Shown piece after piece: positions 8,064 to 16,044 of a stretch of DNA of 64,000 nucleotides. The number at the start of each line of letters is the position of its first letter. Position 1 is the first letter of the stretch. The position numbers and the translations under genes are program-made. The notes under the pieces were generated by a model. The model did no database searches and had not been told where the DNA came from. It saw nothing but the letters and a program-made list of their open reading frames with translations. Source of the DNA: an uncultured Lachnospiraceae bacterium (GTDB lineage Bacteria; Bacillota; Clostridia; Lachnospirales; Lachnospiraceae). The stretch lies in contig CAMVGV010000009.1 in the NCBI GenBank assembly GCA_947167135.1, positions 1 through 64,000 of the forward strand, read 5' to 3'.

Positions 8064-9104
8064 GTGATTAATCTTTGCGATTCTGAAAAAATAAATGAAT
8101 TACTATCAAATGATTTGATAAATATTTATAGAAATATGGGAGAGAATAGCAAAGCTTTAGATGAAGGGTGGAATACTATTATTGCTTTATTAAGGTTGAT
8201 ACAGTTTCGGGAATGTGAAGACGAAGCATTGTGGATTGAATTTAGAGAAGAAATACTTCATAAAAACAGATATTTTCCGCAAAGTAAAATTTTAGAAAAA
8301 ATAAAGGAATTATCATCAATCGCTACAACGGAATTTAAGGAAGGAGTTATATTATATCGATGCAGAGAATACACTACACATGATTTTTTTTCGAATTGGT
8401 TTGTAATAATGTGTATGGATTTTATAAAAAAAGAAATGCCGGAATTATCTATTGAGGAAAACGATTTTCAAAATTATTCTATTCTTAGCACCATACTTAC
8501 TGGCTTAGCTTGGAAACCGGGGATTAAAGAAAGGATAAAAACACAATATAAAAAAGTAGTTGATGAGTCTGATTCGTTTTGGGGATTTAAGGCGGAAGAG
8601 AATGATGCCCCGCCGGCTAATAATACAAAATCAATGAGGGTAAATCCAGAAGGAATAAGTTATCTGTATGCAGCCGAGGATATTGATACAGCACTAATTG
8701 AGATGCGACCGCAATACGGACAGACCTATAGTGTCGCCTCTATAGAAATAACCAATACGGTAAAGTTATTTGATTTTACAAATGAAACAAAAAGAAATGT
8801 AAATGAGGAAGACAAGTATGTGTTTAGCAGAACTGTGTTAGATAAGATGTTTTCAGATAGAAATTATGGAAATCCATTGGACTATATCCCCACACAATTT
8901 ATTTGTGAATATATTAAACTTCAAGGATTTGATGGAATTATATTTCACAGTTCATTATCACAAGGAGGGAAGAATGTAGTCCTTTTTGCTACTGATGATT
9001 TGAATAAAAAATATAAAATTATAGGTACTGATGTATATGGGATAAATAATATTATATTAGATCGTACACGGATATTACCGTTGGATGATAATTTCATGAA
9101 TTAA
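8064..9104 (+). CDS. RES-domain protein with HEPN/RES-type N-terminus
   Basis: This 346-residue protein has a C-terminal RES domain. Residues about 190-330 show the family pattern: RVNPEGISYLYAAEDIDTA, an Ile-Glu-Met-Arg-Pro motif after it, and a late DGIIFHSS..GGKNVVLF strand pair. RES toxins break down NAD+. The N-terminal ~170 residues are helical and match the idea of the HEPN/RES N-terminal domain found in longer RES proteins. GTG 8064 is chosen because GGGGAG lies at 8051-8056; TTG 8010 and ATG 8028 are in frame but have no ribosome site. No Xre-type antitoxin flanks it, so either the N-terminal domain controls it or it acts alone. It is much more AT-rich than the chromosomal genes, a sign of transfer. 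Confidence 0.75.
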   Translation: MINLCDSEKINELLSNDLINIYRNMGENSKALDEGWNTIIALLRLIQFRECEDEALWIEFREEILHKNRYFPQSKILEKIKELSSIATTEFKEGVILYRCREYTTHDFFSNWFVIMCMDFIKKEMPELSIEENDFQNYSILSTILTGLAWKPGIKERIKTQYKKVVDESDSFWGFKAEENDAPPANNTKSMRVNPEGISYLYAAEDIDTALIEMRPQYGQTYSVASIEITNTVKLFDFTNETKRNVNEEDKYVFSRTVLDKMFSDRNYGNPLDYIPTQFICEYIKLQGFDGIIFHSSLSQGGKNVVLFATDDLNKKYKIIGTDVYGINNIILDRTRILPLDDNFMN

Positions 9105-9464
9105 CATATAGGATTTCGATAGAGGATTTATTAGGTTTTGTAGAGGGTAGGAAAGAGCACATTTACTCAAGGAGGTCTGTCCGGTGAAAAGTGATAGATG
9201 TTATTCGATTCTGGGCGGTTTTATTTAATGAAACATTATACTACCAATTCGCAAATTGATTATTCATACTACCATAAAAACTACCGCAGGTTTTAAGGAG
9301 CAATAAAACCGCTTAAGGAAGATTAAGTCAGATCATGATGGAACACTCAGATAAATCAAAGTGTTTCAAGGCTGATCACAACAGATCACGGCTATGTAAT
9401 ATCCGTGGTATGCGCTATAAATTCGAAGCTTAGCGGAGTAAGGAGTCAGTGGAAATCTGATATA
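9105..9464 (+). ncRNA. structured non-coding region, identity unknown
   Basis: No convincing gene lies in these 360 bases. Visible structure: GCGGTTTTATT (9215-9225) pairs perfectly with AATAAAACCGC (9302-9312); GGAACACT pairs with AGTGTTTC around 9340-9370; CACGG / CCGTG around 9388-9408; a strong terminator follows at once. AAGGAGG at about 9170 stands before a 14-codon reading frame from GTG 9184. Multiple stems ending in a terminator suggest a small RNA or a leader, but it matches no riboswitch class that I recognise. It could also be the decayed end of the mobile element. Confidence 0.35.
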
Positions 9465-9512
9465 CCACTATAGAGATTACTGTAATATTCAGTAATTCTA
9501 TAGTGGTTTTTT
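9465..9512 (+). terminator. strong intrinsic terminator
   Basis: Arm 9465-9482 (CCACTATAGAGATTACTG) pairs with 9490-9506 with a single bulged base, and six T residues follow at 9507-9512. This separates the accessory region from the copper operon. Confidence 0.85.
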
Positions 9513-9569
9513 AATGCAGATAGGAGGTGCGGGATGAAGGCCGGGGATGCTGATAAAGTGCGGGCTGAT

Positions 9570-9598
9570 TTGACAGATACCCCTCCAGGGTATATATA
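9570..9598 (+). promoter_or_regulatory. copper-operon promoter with CsoR-type operator
   Basis: TTGACA at 9570-9575 and TATATA at 9593-9598 are separated by 17 bases. The spacer is almost entirely the palindrome ATACCC..GGGTAT (9577-9593), so a bound repressor would cover the promoter. This operator form resembles those known for CsoR in Firmicutes, and the csoR gene lies downstream. A leader hairpin with 11-bp arms follows at 9632-9660. Confidence 0.75.
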
Positions 9599-9631
9599 AA
9601 ATAATCTTAGGTGGTGGGAATATCTTGATTT

Positions 9632-9660
9632 CGGGTGCGGGGTTATAAGCCCCGTACCCG
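9632..9660 (+). promoter_or_regulatory. leader hairpin of the copper operon
   Basis: CGGGTGCGGGG (9632-9642) pairs with CCCCGTACCCG (9650-9660) around a 7-base loop, with one G-T pair. No T run follows, so it is not a simple terminator. It may stabilise the leader RNA between the two operators. Confidence 0.45.
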
Positions 9661-9734
9661 GAGAGCTGCGTCAGCAGCGATTTTATAACGAGCAAAAAGC
9701 GAAGCGTTTGCGAGTTTAATTGGTTAAAGCCGAT

Positions 9735-9751
9735 ATACCCCGGTGGGGTAT
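9735..9751 (+). promoter_or_regulatory. second CsoR-type operator
   Basis: ATACCCC-GGT-GGGGTAT is a perfect 7-bp inverted repeat located 17 bases before the csoR start codon and ~140 bases after the first operator. It extends the same ATACCC/GGGTAT half-sites, so the regulator probably binds both. It may act as a roadblock or as an operator for an internal start. Confidence 0.7.
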
Positions 9752-9768
9752 TTATATTGGAGGGAAAT

Positions 9769-10104
9769 ATGTCTTTGAACAAAAACAATACGGAAGAAAT
9801 GAACGGCTGCTGTCCGCATTGCTCCGGAAAGCATAAGGAAAGAGGAGATAAAGAGAAAAAAGACCTTATGAACAGGCTGAAAAGGATAGAGGGCCAGGTG
9901 CGGGGCGTTGAAGGAATGCTTGAAAACAATGCATACTGCACAGATATACTGATGCAGGTGTCTGCGATTACCAGCGCACTAAACAGCTTTAATAAGGTTC
10001 TTCTTTCCAATCATATGAGAACCTGTGTGGCTGATAATATCCGTGAGGGTAATGATGAGATCATCGACGAGCTTGTGGTTACGCTTAAGAAGCTTATGAA
10101 ATAA
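9769..10104 (+). CDS. csoR: CsoR-type copper-sensing repressor
   Basis: This 111-residue protein of the CsoR/FrmR family is a helical repressor that leaves DNA when it binds Cu(I). After an N-terminal extension with CCPHC (~14-18), the family signature [15 protein letters not shown] is at ~36-50. The copper ligands Cys57, His82 and Cys86 match the C-H-C set of true copper CsoR rather than the formaldehyde-sensing FrmR set. The GGAGGG just upstream favours ATG 9769; a TTG at 9757 is in frame. It lies 46 bases before copA and has two matching palindromes upstream, so it should repress itself and copA until copper rises. The extra N-terminal cysteines are unusual. Confidence 0.9.
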   Translation: MSLNKNNTEEMNGCCPHCSGKHKERGDKEKKDLMNRLKRIEGQVRGVEGMLENNAYCTDILMQVSAITSALNSFNKVLLSNHMRTCVADNIREGNDEIIDELVVTLKKLMK

Positions 10105-10150
10105 GGGCTTCGGAAGAATATTGAAAGAGAAAGGAACAGCATCGAAAAAA

Positions 10151-12775
10151 ATGGAGCAATATAAAGTAACAGGAATGAGCTGCGCCGCATGCCAGGCCAG
10201 GGTCGAGAAGGCCGTAAATGCCGTAGATGGTGTGGAAAGCTGCGCGGCAAGCCTTCTTACGAATTCAATGGGTGTTGAAGGAAACGCATCAGCGGAGGAA
10301 ATAATCAGGGCCGTGGAGGCGGCCGGCTACGGTGCGGTCAGAAAAAAGCCGAATAAAGGAGGCTCCTCTTTGGGAAGCTATGAGGATTCGCTGAAGGATA
10401 CAGAAACACCGGTGCTTAAAAAGAGGCTTGCCGCTTCGGTAATCCTGCTGATCCCGCTTATGTATGTTTCAATGGGGCATATGCTTTTTAACTGGCCTCT
10501 GCCTCCGTTTCTTGACGGTAACCATGTGGCAATGGGTTTATATGAGCTGCTGATAGCCGGAGCTGTCATGGTGATAAACCAGAAATTTTTTATAAGCGGC
10601 GTCAAAGGACTTATTTCTGGATCCCCGAATATGGATACTCTGGTAGCCCTCGGAGCGACGGCATCTTTCTCATACAGCGTATACGCTCTTTTTGCAATGA
10701 CAGGCGCCGTAATGGAAGGAAATACAGCGCAGATCCTCTACTATATGGATCAGTTCTATTTTGAATCTGCAGCAATGATACTTACCCTGATCACGGTCGG
10801 AAAGACCCTGGAAGCGAGATCAAAGGGAAAAACCACGGATGCCCTGAAATCGCTGATGAAGCTTGCTCCGAAGACTGCCGTTATCCTGGAGGGCGGTACA
10901 GAAAAAACTGTCGGCATAGATGAGGTTAAGGTTGGAGACAGATTCGTGGTAAGACCCGGGGACAGCATACCGGTAGACGGTATTGTAAAAGAGGGCGAAA
11001 GCGCTGTAAATGAGTCCGCACTGACCGGAGAAAGCGTACCTGTGGAAAAACAGGCAGGTGACAGGGTTTTTTCAGCAACCATCAATACTTCAGGGTATAT
11101 GGTCTGCGAAGCTTTGAGGGTCGGGGAGGATACCACTCTTTCAGGGATCATCCGGATGATGAGTGATGCCGCAGCAACCAAGGCGCCGATCGCGAAGATA
11201 GCCGACAGGGTTTCAGCCGTTTTTGTGCCGGCGGTTTTGGGGATATCGCTTGTCACGTTTATAGTCTGGCTGCTTTCGGGACAGACCACAGGATATGCAA
11301 TTGCCCGGGCGGTATCGGTATTGGTTATAAGCTGCCCCTGTGCCCTGGGCCTTGCAACTCCCGTGGCGATAATGGTTGGAAACGGCGTAGGCGCGAAAAA
11401 CGGGATACTGTTTAAGACTGCAGCAGTGCAGGAGATTATGGGGAAAACCAGGATAGTCGCCCTGGATAAGACAGGGACGATAACCACTGGGATCATGCGT
11501 GTTACAGATATTATTCCCGCAGACGGTTTTGATGAAAAAGAGCTGATGACAGTCGCTTATGCCCTTGAATCGAAAAGTGAGCATCCTATTTCAAGCGCGA
11601 TCGTAGAGCATGCAAAGGAGCTTGGTATCAGGCTCCGGGAGACAACGGAGTTTGAAGTCCTGTCAGGAAACGGATTAAGGGCGAAGCTCGACGGAGCTTT
11701 AATAGCAGGCGGCAAGGACAGGTTTATAACGGGTATGCCGGAAAGCCGCGATGCCTTAAGCGCATCAGTCATAGGAGGAGATAAAGAGGAAGAAAGCAAA
11801 AAAACAGCCTCTGAATGCCTAAAGGAGCTTTCCGCGAAGGGCAGGACACCGGTTCTTTTCACAAAAGATAACAGATTGGCCGGAATAATCGCCGTTGCCG
11901 ATACCATAAAGGAGGATACGCCTCAGGGAGTCAGCGAGCTAAAGAAAATGGGTATCCATGTGGTGATGCTGACCGGTGATAATGAGATCACGGCGGGGAC
12001 AATTGCAGAGCAGGCCGGAGTAGACGAAGTGATCGCAGGGGTACTTCCCGACGGAAAAGAGGCCGTTATAAGAAGGCTTATGAAAGAGGGAAGGGTTGCT
12101 ATGGTCGGGGACGGGATAAATGATGCTCCTGCCCTTACCGCAGCAGATGTCGGGGTCGCTATCGGAGCAGGGACAGACATTGCTATTGATGCAGCGGATA
12201 TTGTTCTTATGAAAAACAGTATCCGCGACGTGGCAGCTGCTGTCAGGATCTCAAGGGCAACGATCAGAAATATATATGAAAATCTGTTTTGGGCATTTTT
12301 CTATAACGTGATCGGAATTCCCCTTGCTGCAGGCTGCTATGCTGCCGCCTTTGGCTGGACACTTAATCCGATGTTCGGAGCAGCCGCTATGGGGCTTTCA
12401 AGCTTCTGTGTGGTATCAAACGCACTTAGACTAAACTGGCTAAAGGTATATGACGGAAGCAGGGATAAACTGCCAAGAGACACGATAGCTCACAGGATCA
12501 TCCGCCCGGCCGATGCTGAGGCTGATAATGATAAAATAAAAAATACTGCAAAAGAAAAGGAGAAAAGTGAAATGAAGATCAAAGTAAACGGAATGATGTG
12601 CCCTCATTGTGAGGCTCGTGTAAAGAAAGCTGTCGAGGCTGTTGAAGGAGTCGAATCGGCTGTAGCTTCCCATGAGGAGAATCTGGTAACCATCACAAAT
12701 ACCGGAGACGTGGATGAGGAGCTTATAAAAGCCGCAATTACGGAAGCCGGCTATGAGTACGCAGGAATAGCCTGA
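10151..12775 (+). CDS. copA: copper-exporting P1B-type ATPase with extra C-terminal metal-binding domain
   Basis: This 874-residue inner-membrane Cu(I) exporter has an N-terminal HMA domain with MSCAAC (Cys11, Cys14), eight membrane segments, the transmembrane metal site CPC at 395-397, the phosphorylation motif DKTGT at 439, the SEHP motif at ~480 and the hinge GDGINDAP near 653. A Lys/Glu linker then leads to a second HMA domain at 808-874 with MMCPHC (Cys817, Cys820), resembling the chaperone Cop[12 protein letters not shown] is the usual start of such proteins, which favours ATG 10151; TTG 10121 with GGAAG is the alternative. It follows csoR and should be copper-induced. The fused C-terminal domain may also be made alone (see 12572). 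Confidence 0.93.
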   Translation: MEQYKVTGMSCAACQARVEKAVNAVDGVESCAASLLTNSMGVEGNASAEEIIRAVEAAGYGAVRKKPNKGGSSLGSYEDSLKDTETPVLKKRLAASVILLIPLMYVSMGHMLFNWPLPPFLDGNHVAMGLYELLIAGAVMVINQKFFISGVKGLISGSPNMDTLVALGATASFSYSVYALFAMTGAVMEGNTAQILYYMDQFYFESAAMILTLITVGKTLEARSKGKTTDALKSLMKLAPKTAVILEGGTEKTVGIDEVKVGDRFVVRPGDSIPVDGIVKEGESAVNESALTGESVPVEKQAGDRVFSATINTSGYMVCEALRVGEDTTLSGIIRMMSDAAATKAPIAKIADRVSAVFVPAVLGISLVTFIVWLLSGQTTGYAIARAVSVLVISCPCALGLATPVAIMVGNGVGAKNGILFKTAAVQEIMGKTRIVALDKTGTITTGIMRVTDIIPADGFDEKELMTVAYALESKSEHPISSAIVEHAKELGIRLRETTEFEVLSGNGLRAKLDGALIAGGKDRFITGMPESRDALSASVIGGDKEEESKKTASECLKELSAKGRTPVLFTKDNRLAGIIAVADTIKEDTPQGVSELKKMGIHVVMLTGDNEITAGTIAEQAGVDEVIAGVLPDGKEAVIRRLMKEGRVAMVGDGINDAPALTAADVGVAIGAGTDIAIDAADIVLMKNSIRDVAAAVRISRATIRNIYENLFWAFFYNVIGIPLAAGCYAAAFGWTLNPMFGAAAMGLSSFCVVSNALRLNWLKVYDGSRDKLPRDTIAHRIIRPADAEADNDKIKNTAKEKEKSEMKIKVNGMMCPHCEARVKKAVEAVEGVESAVASHEENLVTITNTGDVDEELIKAAITEAGYEYAGIA
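12572..12775 (+). other. possible internal start for a free CopZ-like chaperone
   Basis: Inside copA, in the same frame, ATG 12572 is preceded by AAGGAG at 12557-12562 with a 9-base gap. Translation from here would give a 67-residue free HMA protein with MMCPHC, the normal size of CopZ. This can be a true second product from one mRNA, or the remains of a separate copZ that became fused by loss of the stop codon. The DNA shows the signal; use of it is inferred. Confidence 0.45.
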
Positions 12776-12806
12776 TAAAAGCTCCAAAGGATCCGGGAAT
12801 GTAATA

Positions 12807-12815
12807 TGCTATAAT
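12807..12815 (+). promoter_or_regulatory. extended -10 promoter
   Basis: TGCTATAAT (TG at 12807, TATAAT at 12810-12815) forms an extended -10 element. No good -35 box is present 17 bases upstream, as is common for extended -10 promoters. It would drive the acyltransferase-like gene at 12871. Confidence 0.6.
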
Positions 12816-12870
12816 AAGTCGACGGGCGCGGTTTGCCCTGCAGGATATCACAAAAAACCGAAGGAAAGCA

Positions 12871-14148
12871 ATGATAGACTATAATACCAGACTTTTATAT
12901 ACCATGAAGTATTTCGGGCCGCTCACAATGAGATACAGGTTCCGTATGAAGGATCCTGTGGACGGTGATGTGTTAGATTCTGCCGTGCAGAAGACCATGA
13001 AGCGCTATCCCTATCTTGCAAAAAAGACCGTTGTCCGGAACGGTGCTTATGTTCTTGTGGAAAATCCTTTAAGAGTTCCGGTTTTTGAGACGGTTTCCCC
13101 GATGCCCGCATTCGGGTCCGAAGAGATGAACGGACATTTGATATGCGGAGATTATAAGGGAAATGATATCTGCCTCGCCATTGCCCATAATCTTGGCGGG
13201 GGAAGGGGCTTATTTAACTGGTGCTTTTCCGTACTCTATCAGTATGTATGGGATAAATACGGCGTGGATCCTAAGTGGGAGGGAGTCAGAAGACCGGACC
13301 TCCCTCCGGAGCCGGGAGAGGAGCTTTTACAGCCTCTTGAAAAGCTTCCTGAGATCCCTAAGGTATGGAAGGGCTTTCCGGATGAAGTAAAGCCATATCA
13401 GATGAGCCGCCTCGGGGAAGAACTGAATAAAGATGAAAAAGGGAAAAAAGCTGGATATTACTTCAGTGTATTTACCCTTGATGAAGACAGGGTAATGAAG
13501 AGGATACGGGAACTTAATGCGTCTCCCTCCGTGTGGTTTGCGGTTATTTACTACCGGGCTCTGATACGCTGCCTGAGTGAAGTTCCGGAATTCCTGGATA
13601 TGGGGATCACCTGTGATGTAAGTCCGGAGTACGGGTTTTCGGAAAGCATGTCACTTATAACAAAGTTCCTTCACTTCGTGATATCCAGGGATGATGCAGG
13701 GCAGGACAACGCTGCCCTTTGCCGGAAGGGAAGGGAAATGCTGAAATTGCAGCGGGATCCCGGGGCAACAAACGAGCTCTTAAAGAAAGAAAGAGATACC
13801 CTTATTGAAATGGAGAAGCTGTCCGGTATTGATGAAAAAGCAGAGTACTATCTGAAGCACTCTCTGATCGCGGATATGACTCCGTCAGCTCTTGTAAGCT
13901 ATGTGGGGAGATACGATATTCCGGGGATCGAAGAGTATGTTGAAGAGTATACCGTTGCCGGTGTCAACAATACGAACGGACTTGTGCTCACCGCCCCAAA
14001 GGGTAGATTTATGGCGGAGATCGCCCATAAGTATGAGGATGCGGCTCTTGTTTCCGCTTTCAAAGAAGAGCTGTTATCCGAGGGCATCACCCCGTTAAAG
14101 ACAGAAGTAAACATTGAGCAGAACAATTTAGGGATCATATTGCCTTAA
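12871..14148 (+). CDS. CAT/condensation-superfamily acyltransferase-like protein
   Basis: This 425-residue protein resembles the chloramphenicol-acetyltransferase / condensation-domain fold. It has the N-terminal substrate-fold region (FRMKDPVDGDVLDSAVQKTM) and an active-site-like AHNLGGGRG near residues 106-114. In active members the motif is HxxxDG; here the catalytic His is kept but the Asp is Gly. The C-terminal half contains LVLTAPKGRF and ends in NIEQNNLGIILP. AAGGAA upstream supports ATG 12871. It is followed after 168 bases by a heterodimeric ABC exporter. It may acylate a lipid or small product, or may have lost activity; the substrate is unknown. Confidence 0.6.
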   Translation: MIDYNTRLLYTMKYFGPLTMRYRFRMKDPVDGDVLDSAVQKTMKRYPYLAKKTVVRNGAYVLVENPLRVPVFETVSPMPAFGSEEMNGHLICGDYKGNDICLAIAHNLGGGRGLFNWCFSVLYQYVWDKYGVDPKWEGVRRPDLPPEPGEELLQPLEKLPEIPKVWKGFPDEVKPYQMSRLGEELNKDEKGKKAGYYFSVFTLDEDRVMKRIRELNASPSVWFAVIYYRALIRCLSEVPEFLDMGITCDVSPEYGFSESMSLITKFLHFVISRDDAGQDNAALCRKGREMLKLQRDPGATNELLKKERDTLIEMEKLSGIDEKAEYYLKHSLIADMTPSALVSYVGRYDIPGIEEYVEEYTVAGVNNTNGLVLTAPKGRFMAEIAHKYEDAALVSAFKEELLSEGITPLKTEVNIEQNNLGIILP

Positions 14149-14166
14149 AGGAGCTAAATACAATCC

Positions 14167-14286
14167 ATGAAAAAAGGACTGTTTTCAGGTTCATTACTCG
14201 GGCTAAAGCGATCGGTCCTGCACAGGGCTGATACAAATTCTTTATTCATGAGGCCGGAGGAAACAGGGAATTCGGAAGCACCTTAA
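14167..14286 (+). CDS. possible 39-residue small protein
   Basis: A short reading frame starts at ATG 14167 with MKKGLFSGSLLGLKRSVL and ends 30 bases before the ABC exporter gene. AAAGGAG lies at 14147-14153, 13 bases upstream, which is far for a ribosome site. It is basic and mildly amphipathic at the N-terminus. I recognise no family; it may be a leader peptide, a small membrane-active peptide or chance. Confidence 0.25.
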   Translation: MKKGLFSGSLLGLKRSVLHRADTNSLFMRPEETGNSEAP

Positions 14287-14316
14287 AAACAGTGTTGGAG
14301 AGGAGGGGGATCGACA

Positions 14317-16044
14317 TTGCGGAATTCGATCCTGAAACAGGTAAAGCAGTATAAAAGCATATTCATACTGGCACCTGTATTTATGATAATAAGCGGCATG
14401 ATGGAAACCATGATCCCGCTTATGACTACCCGTATCGTGGACTATGGCATTGAGAAGAGTGATATGGGTGAGGTGCTTCGCTGGGGCGGTTATATGCTGA
14501 TATTTGCGCTGTCTGCCCTTATTACGGCTCTTATAGGATATGTCCTTTCGGCTAAGGCATCGAGCGGTCTTGCTGCCAATCTGCGGGAGGGCTTTTTTAA
14601 GAAGGTTCAGAGCTTTTCATTTTCAAATCTGGATAAATACGGGGTGTCGGGTCTCGTTGTCCGCCAGACCACGGATATCGGTAATATACAGACAGCGGCC
14701 CAGACTGTTCTTACCCAGTTTTTTAAGACTCCCGTGGCGGTGGTCTATTCTCTTATCCTCACGGTTCAGCTTAATAAGAGATTAAGTCTTGTTCTGGTAG
14801 CAGGCGTTTTTATCATCGGAATCTTTCTTTCCGTCATTATCATAAAAAGCATAGTAATGTACCGGGAGGTTTATGAGGACTATGACGCACTGAATGAGCA
14901 TATCCAGGAAAATGTAACCGGTATAAGGGTGGTCAAGTCCTTTGCCGGGGAAAAAGCCGGATCCGAAAGCTTTGATGAGAAGGCAGCCGTTGTAAAAAAA
15001 GGATTTATAAGGGTTGAGAGGCTTCTTGCCTTTAATAATCCCATAATGATGCTGTCCCTTGAATTCTGTTTTATCGGGATCGCCTGGATAGGGGCGAAGT
15101 ATATAAGTGTGGGAGAAATGTCCGTAGGTGACCTGACAGGCTTCATAACCTATGCCTTTCAGATAATGACCTATATGGCCATGCTTGTTCTTTCCTTTGT
15201 ACAGCTGTCTTCAAGCTTTGCTTCCGTAAAAAGAGTTAAGGAGGTCCTTTCCGAAGAACCCTCAGTCGCCTTCCCCGAGGGAAGGTCTCCTGAAATGGAG
15301 GATGGGTCGGTTATGTTTTCCAAAGTTTCCTTCCGTTACGGCGAGGGAAACGGAGAGAACGTATTGGAGGACGTAAGTATCAGTATTAAGAGCGGCGAAA
15401 TGATAGGGATAGTAGGCGCCACCGGTTCGTCAAAGACCTCGCTTGTCAGCCTTATTTCAAGGCTCTATGACGCAAAAGAGGGACAGGTCACGGTGGGTAA
15501 AAGAAATGTAAAGGAATATGACGAAGATAGCCTTACAAAGAATATTGCCGTAGTCCTTCAGAAAAACCTTCTTTTTTCCGGGACCATTATGGAAAACCTA
15601 AGGTGGGGAAAGAGCGACGCAACGATCAAGGAATGCGAGGAAGCCTGCCGCCTTGCCTGTGCGGAGGGCTTTATAAAGGAAAAGGAGGGCGGATTAAACT
15701 TTTATATCTCTCAGGGTGGATCAAATCTTTCCGGAGGACAGAGGCAGCGTCTCTGCCTTGCCCGGGCGCTTATAAAAAAGCCGAAGATATTGATACTTGA
15801 TGATGCTCTTTCTGCCCTTGATACCGCTACGGAAGCAAGGATACGTCTCTCCCTTAAGGAAGATCTGCCGGATATGACAAAGCTTATCATCACCCAGAGA
15901 GTGGGTTCTGTCAGGGAAGCAGACCGGATCCTTGTTTTAAGTAAGGGAAGAGTCTGCGGCTTTGATACCCATGAAAATCTGATAAGGAGCTGCGAGGCCT
16001 ACCGGGTGCTCTGCACAGCTGCAGAAGGAAAGGAGGCGTCATGA
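14317..16044 (+). CDS. heterodimeric ABC exporter, degenerate-site subunit
   Basis: This 575-residue ABC half-transporter has six membrane helices (1-~310) and a nucleotide-binding domain. Walker A is GATGSSKTS (~367-375), the signature is LSGGQRQR (~471) and Walker B is ILILDDALSALD (~490). The catalytic Glu after Walker B is Asp, and the switch His is Gln (IITQRVG, ~527). These two changes mark the non-hydrolytic site of heterodimeric exporters such as TM287/TM288, BmrCD and LmrCD. The start is TTG 14317, chosen because AGGAGGGGG stands 7 bases upstream. It overlaps the next gene by 4 bases. It probably exports a drug, lipid or peptide; the substrate is unknown. Confidence 0.88.
   Translation: MRNSILKQVKQYKSIFILAPVFMIISGMMETMIPLMTTRIVDYGIEKSDMGEVLRWGGYMLIFALSALITALIGYVLSAKASSGLAANLREGFFKKVQSFSFSNLDKYGVSGLVVRQTTDIGNIQTAAQTVLTQFFKTPVAVVYSLILTVQLNKRLSLVLVAGVFIIGIFLSVIIIKSIVMYREVYEDYDALNEHIQENVTGIRVVKSFAGEKAGSESFDEKAAVVKKGFIRVERLLAFNNPIMMLSLEFCFIGIAWIGAKYISVGEMSVGDLTGFITYAFQIMTYMAMLVLSFVQLSSSFASVKRVKEVLSEEPSVAFPEGRSPEMEDGSVMFSKVSFRYGEGNGENVLEDVSISIKSGEMIGIVGATGSSKTSLVSLISRLYDAKEGQVTVGKRNVKEYDEDSLTKNIAVVLQKNLLFSGTIMENLRWGKSDATIKECEEACRLACAEGFIKEKEGGLNFYISQGGSNLSGGQRQRLCLARALIKKPKILILDDALSALDTATEARIRLSLKEDLPDMTKLIITQRVGSVREADRILVLSKGRVCGFDTHENLIRSCEAYRVLCTAAEGKEAS

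Noticed and set aside
9215-9312. Retron RNA from the long inverted pair
   Set aside because: No reverse transcriptase gene is present in the neighbourhood.
9534-9599. 21-codon frame after AGGAGG before csoR
   Set aside because: It overlaps the promoter and operator, so it would not be on the main transcript; the ribosome-like sequence is probably chance, although a leader peptide from an upstream start is not excluded.
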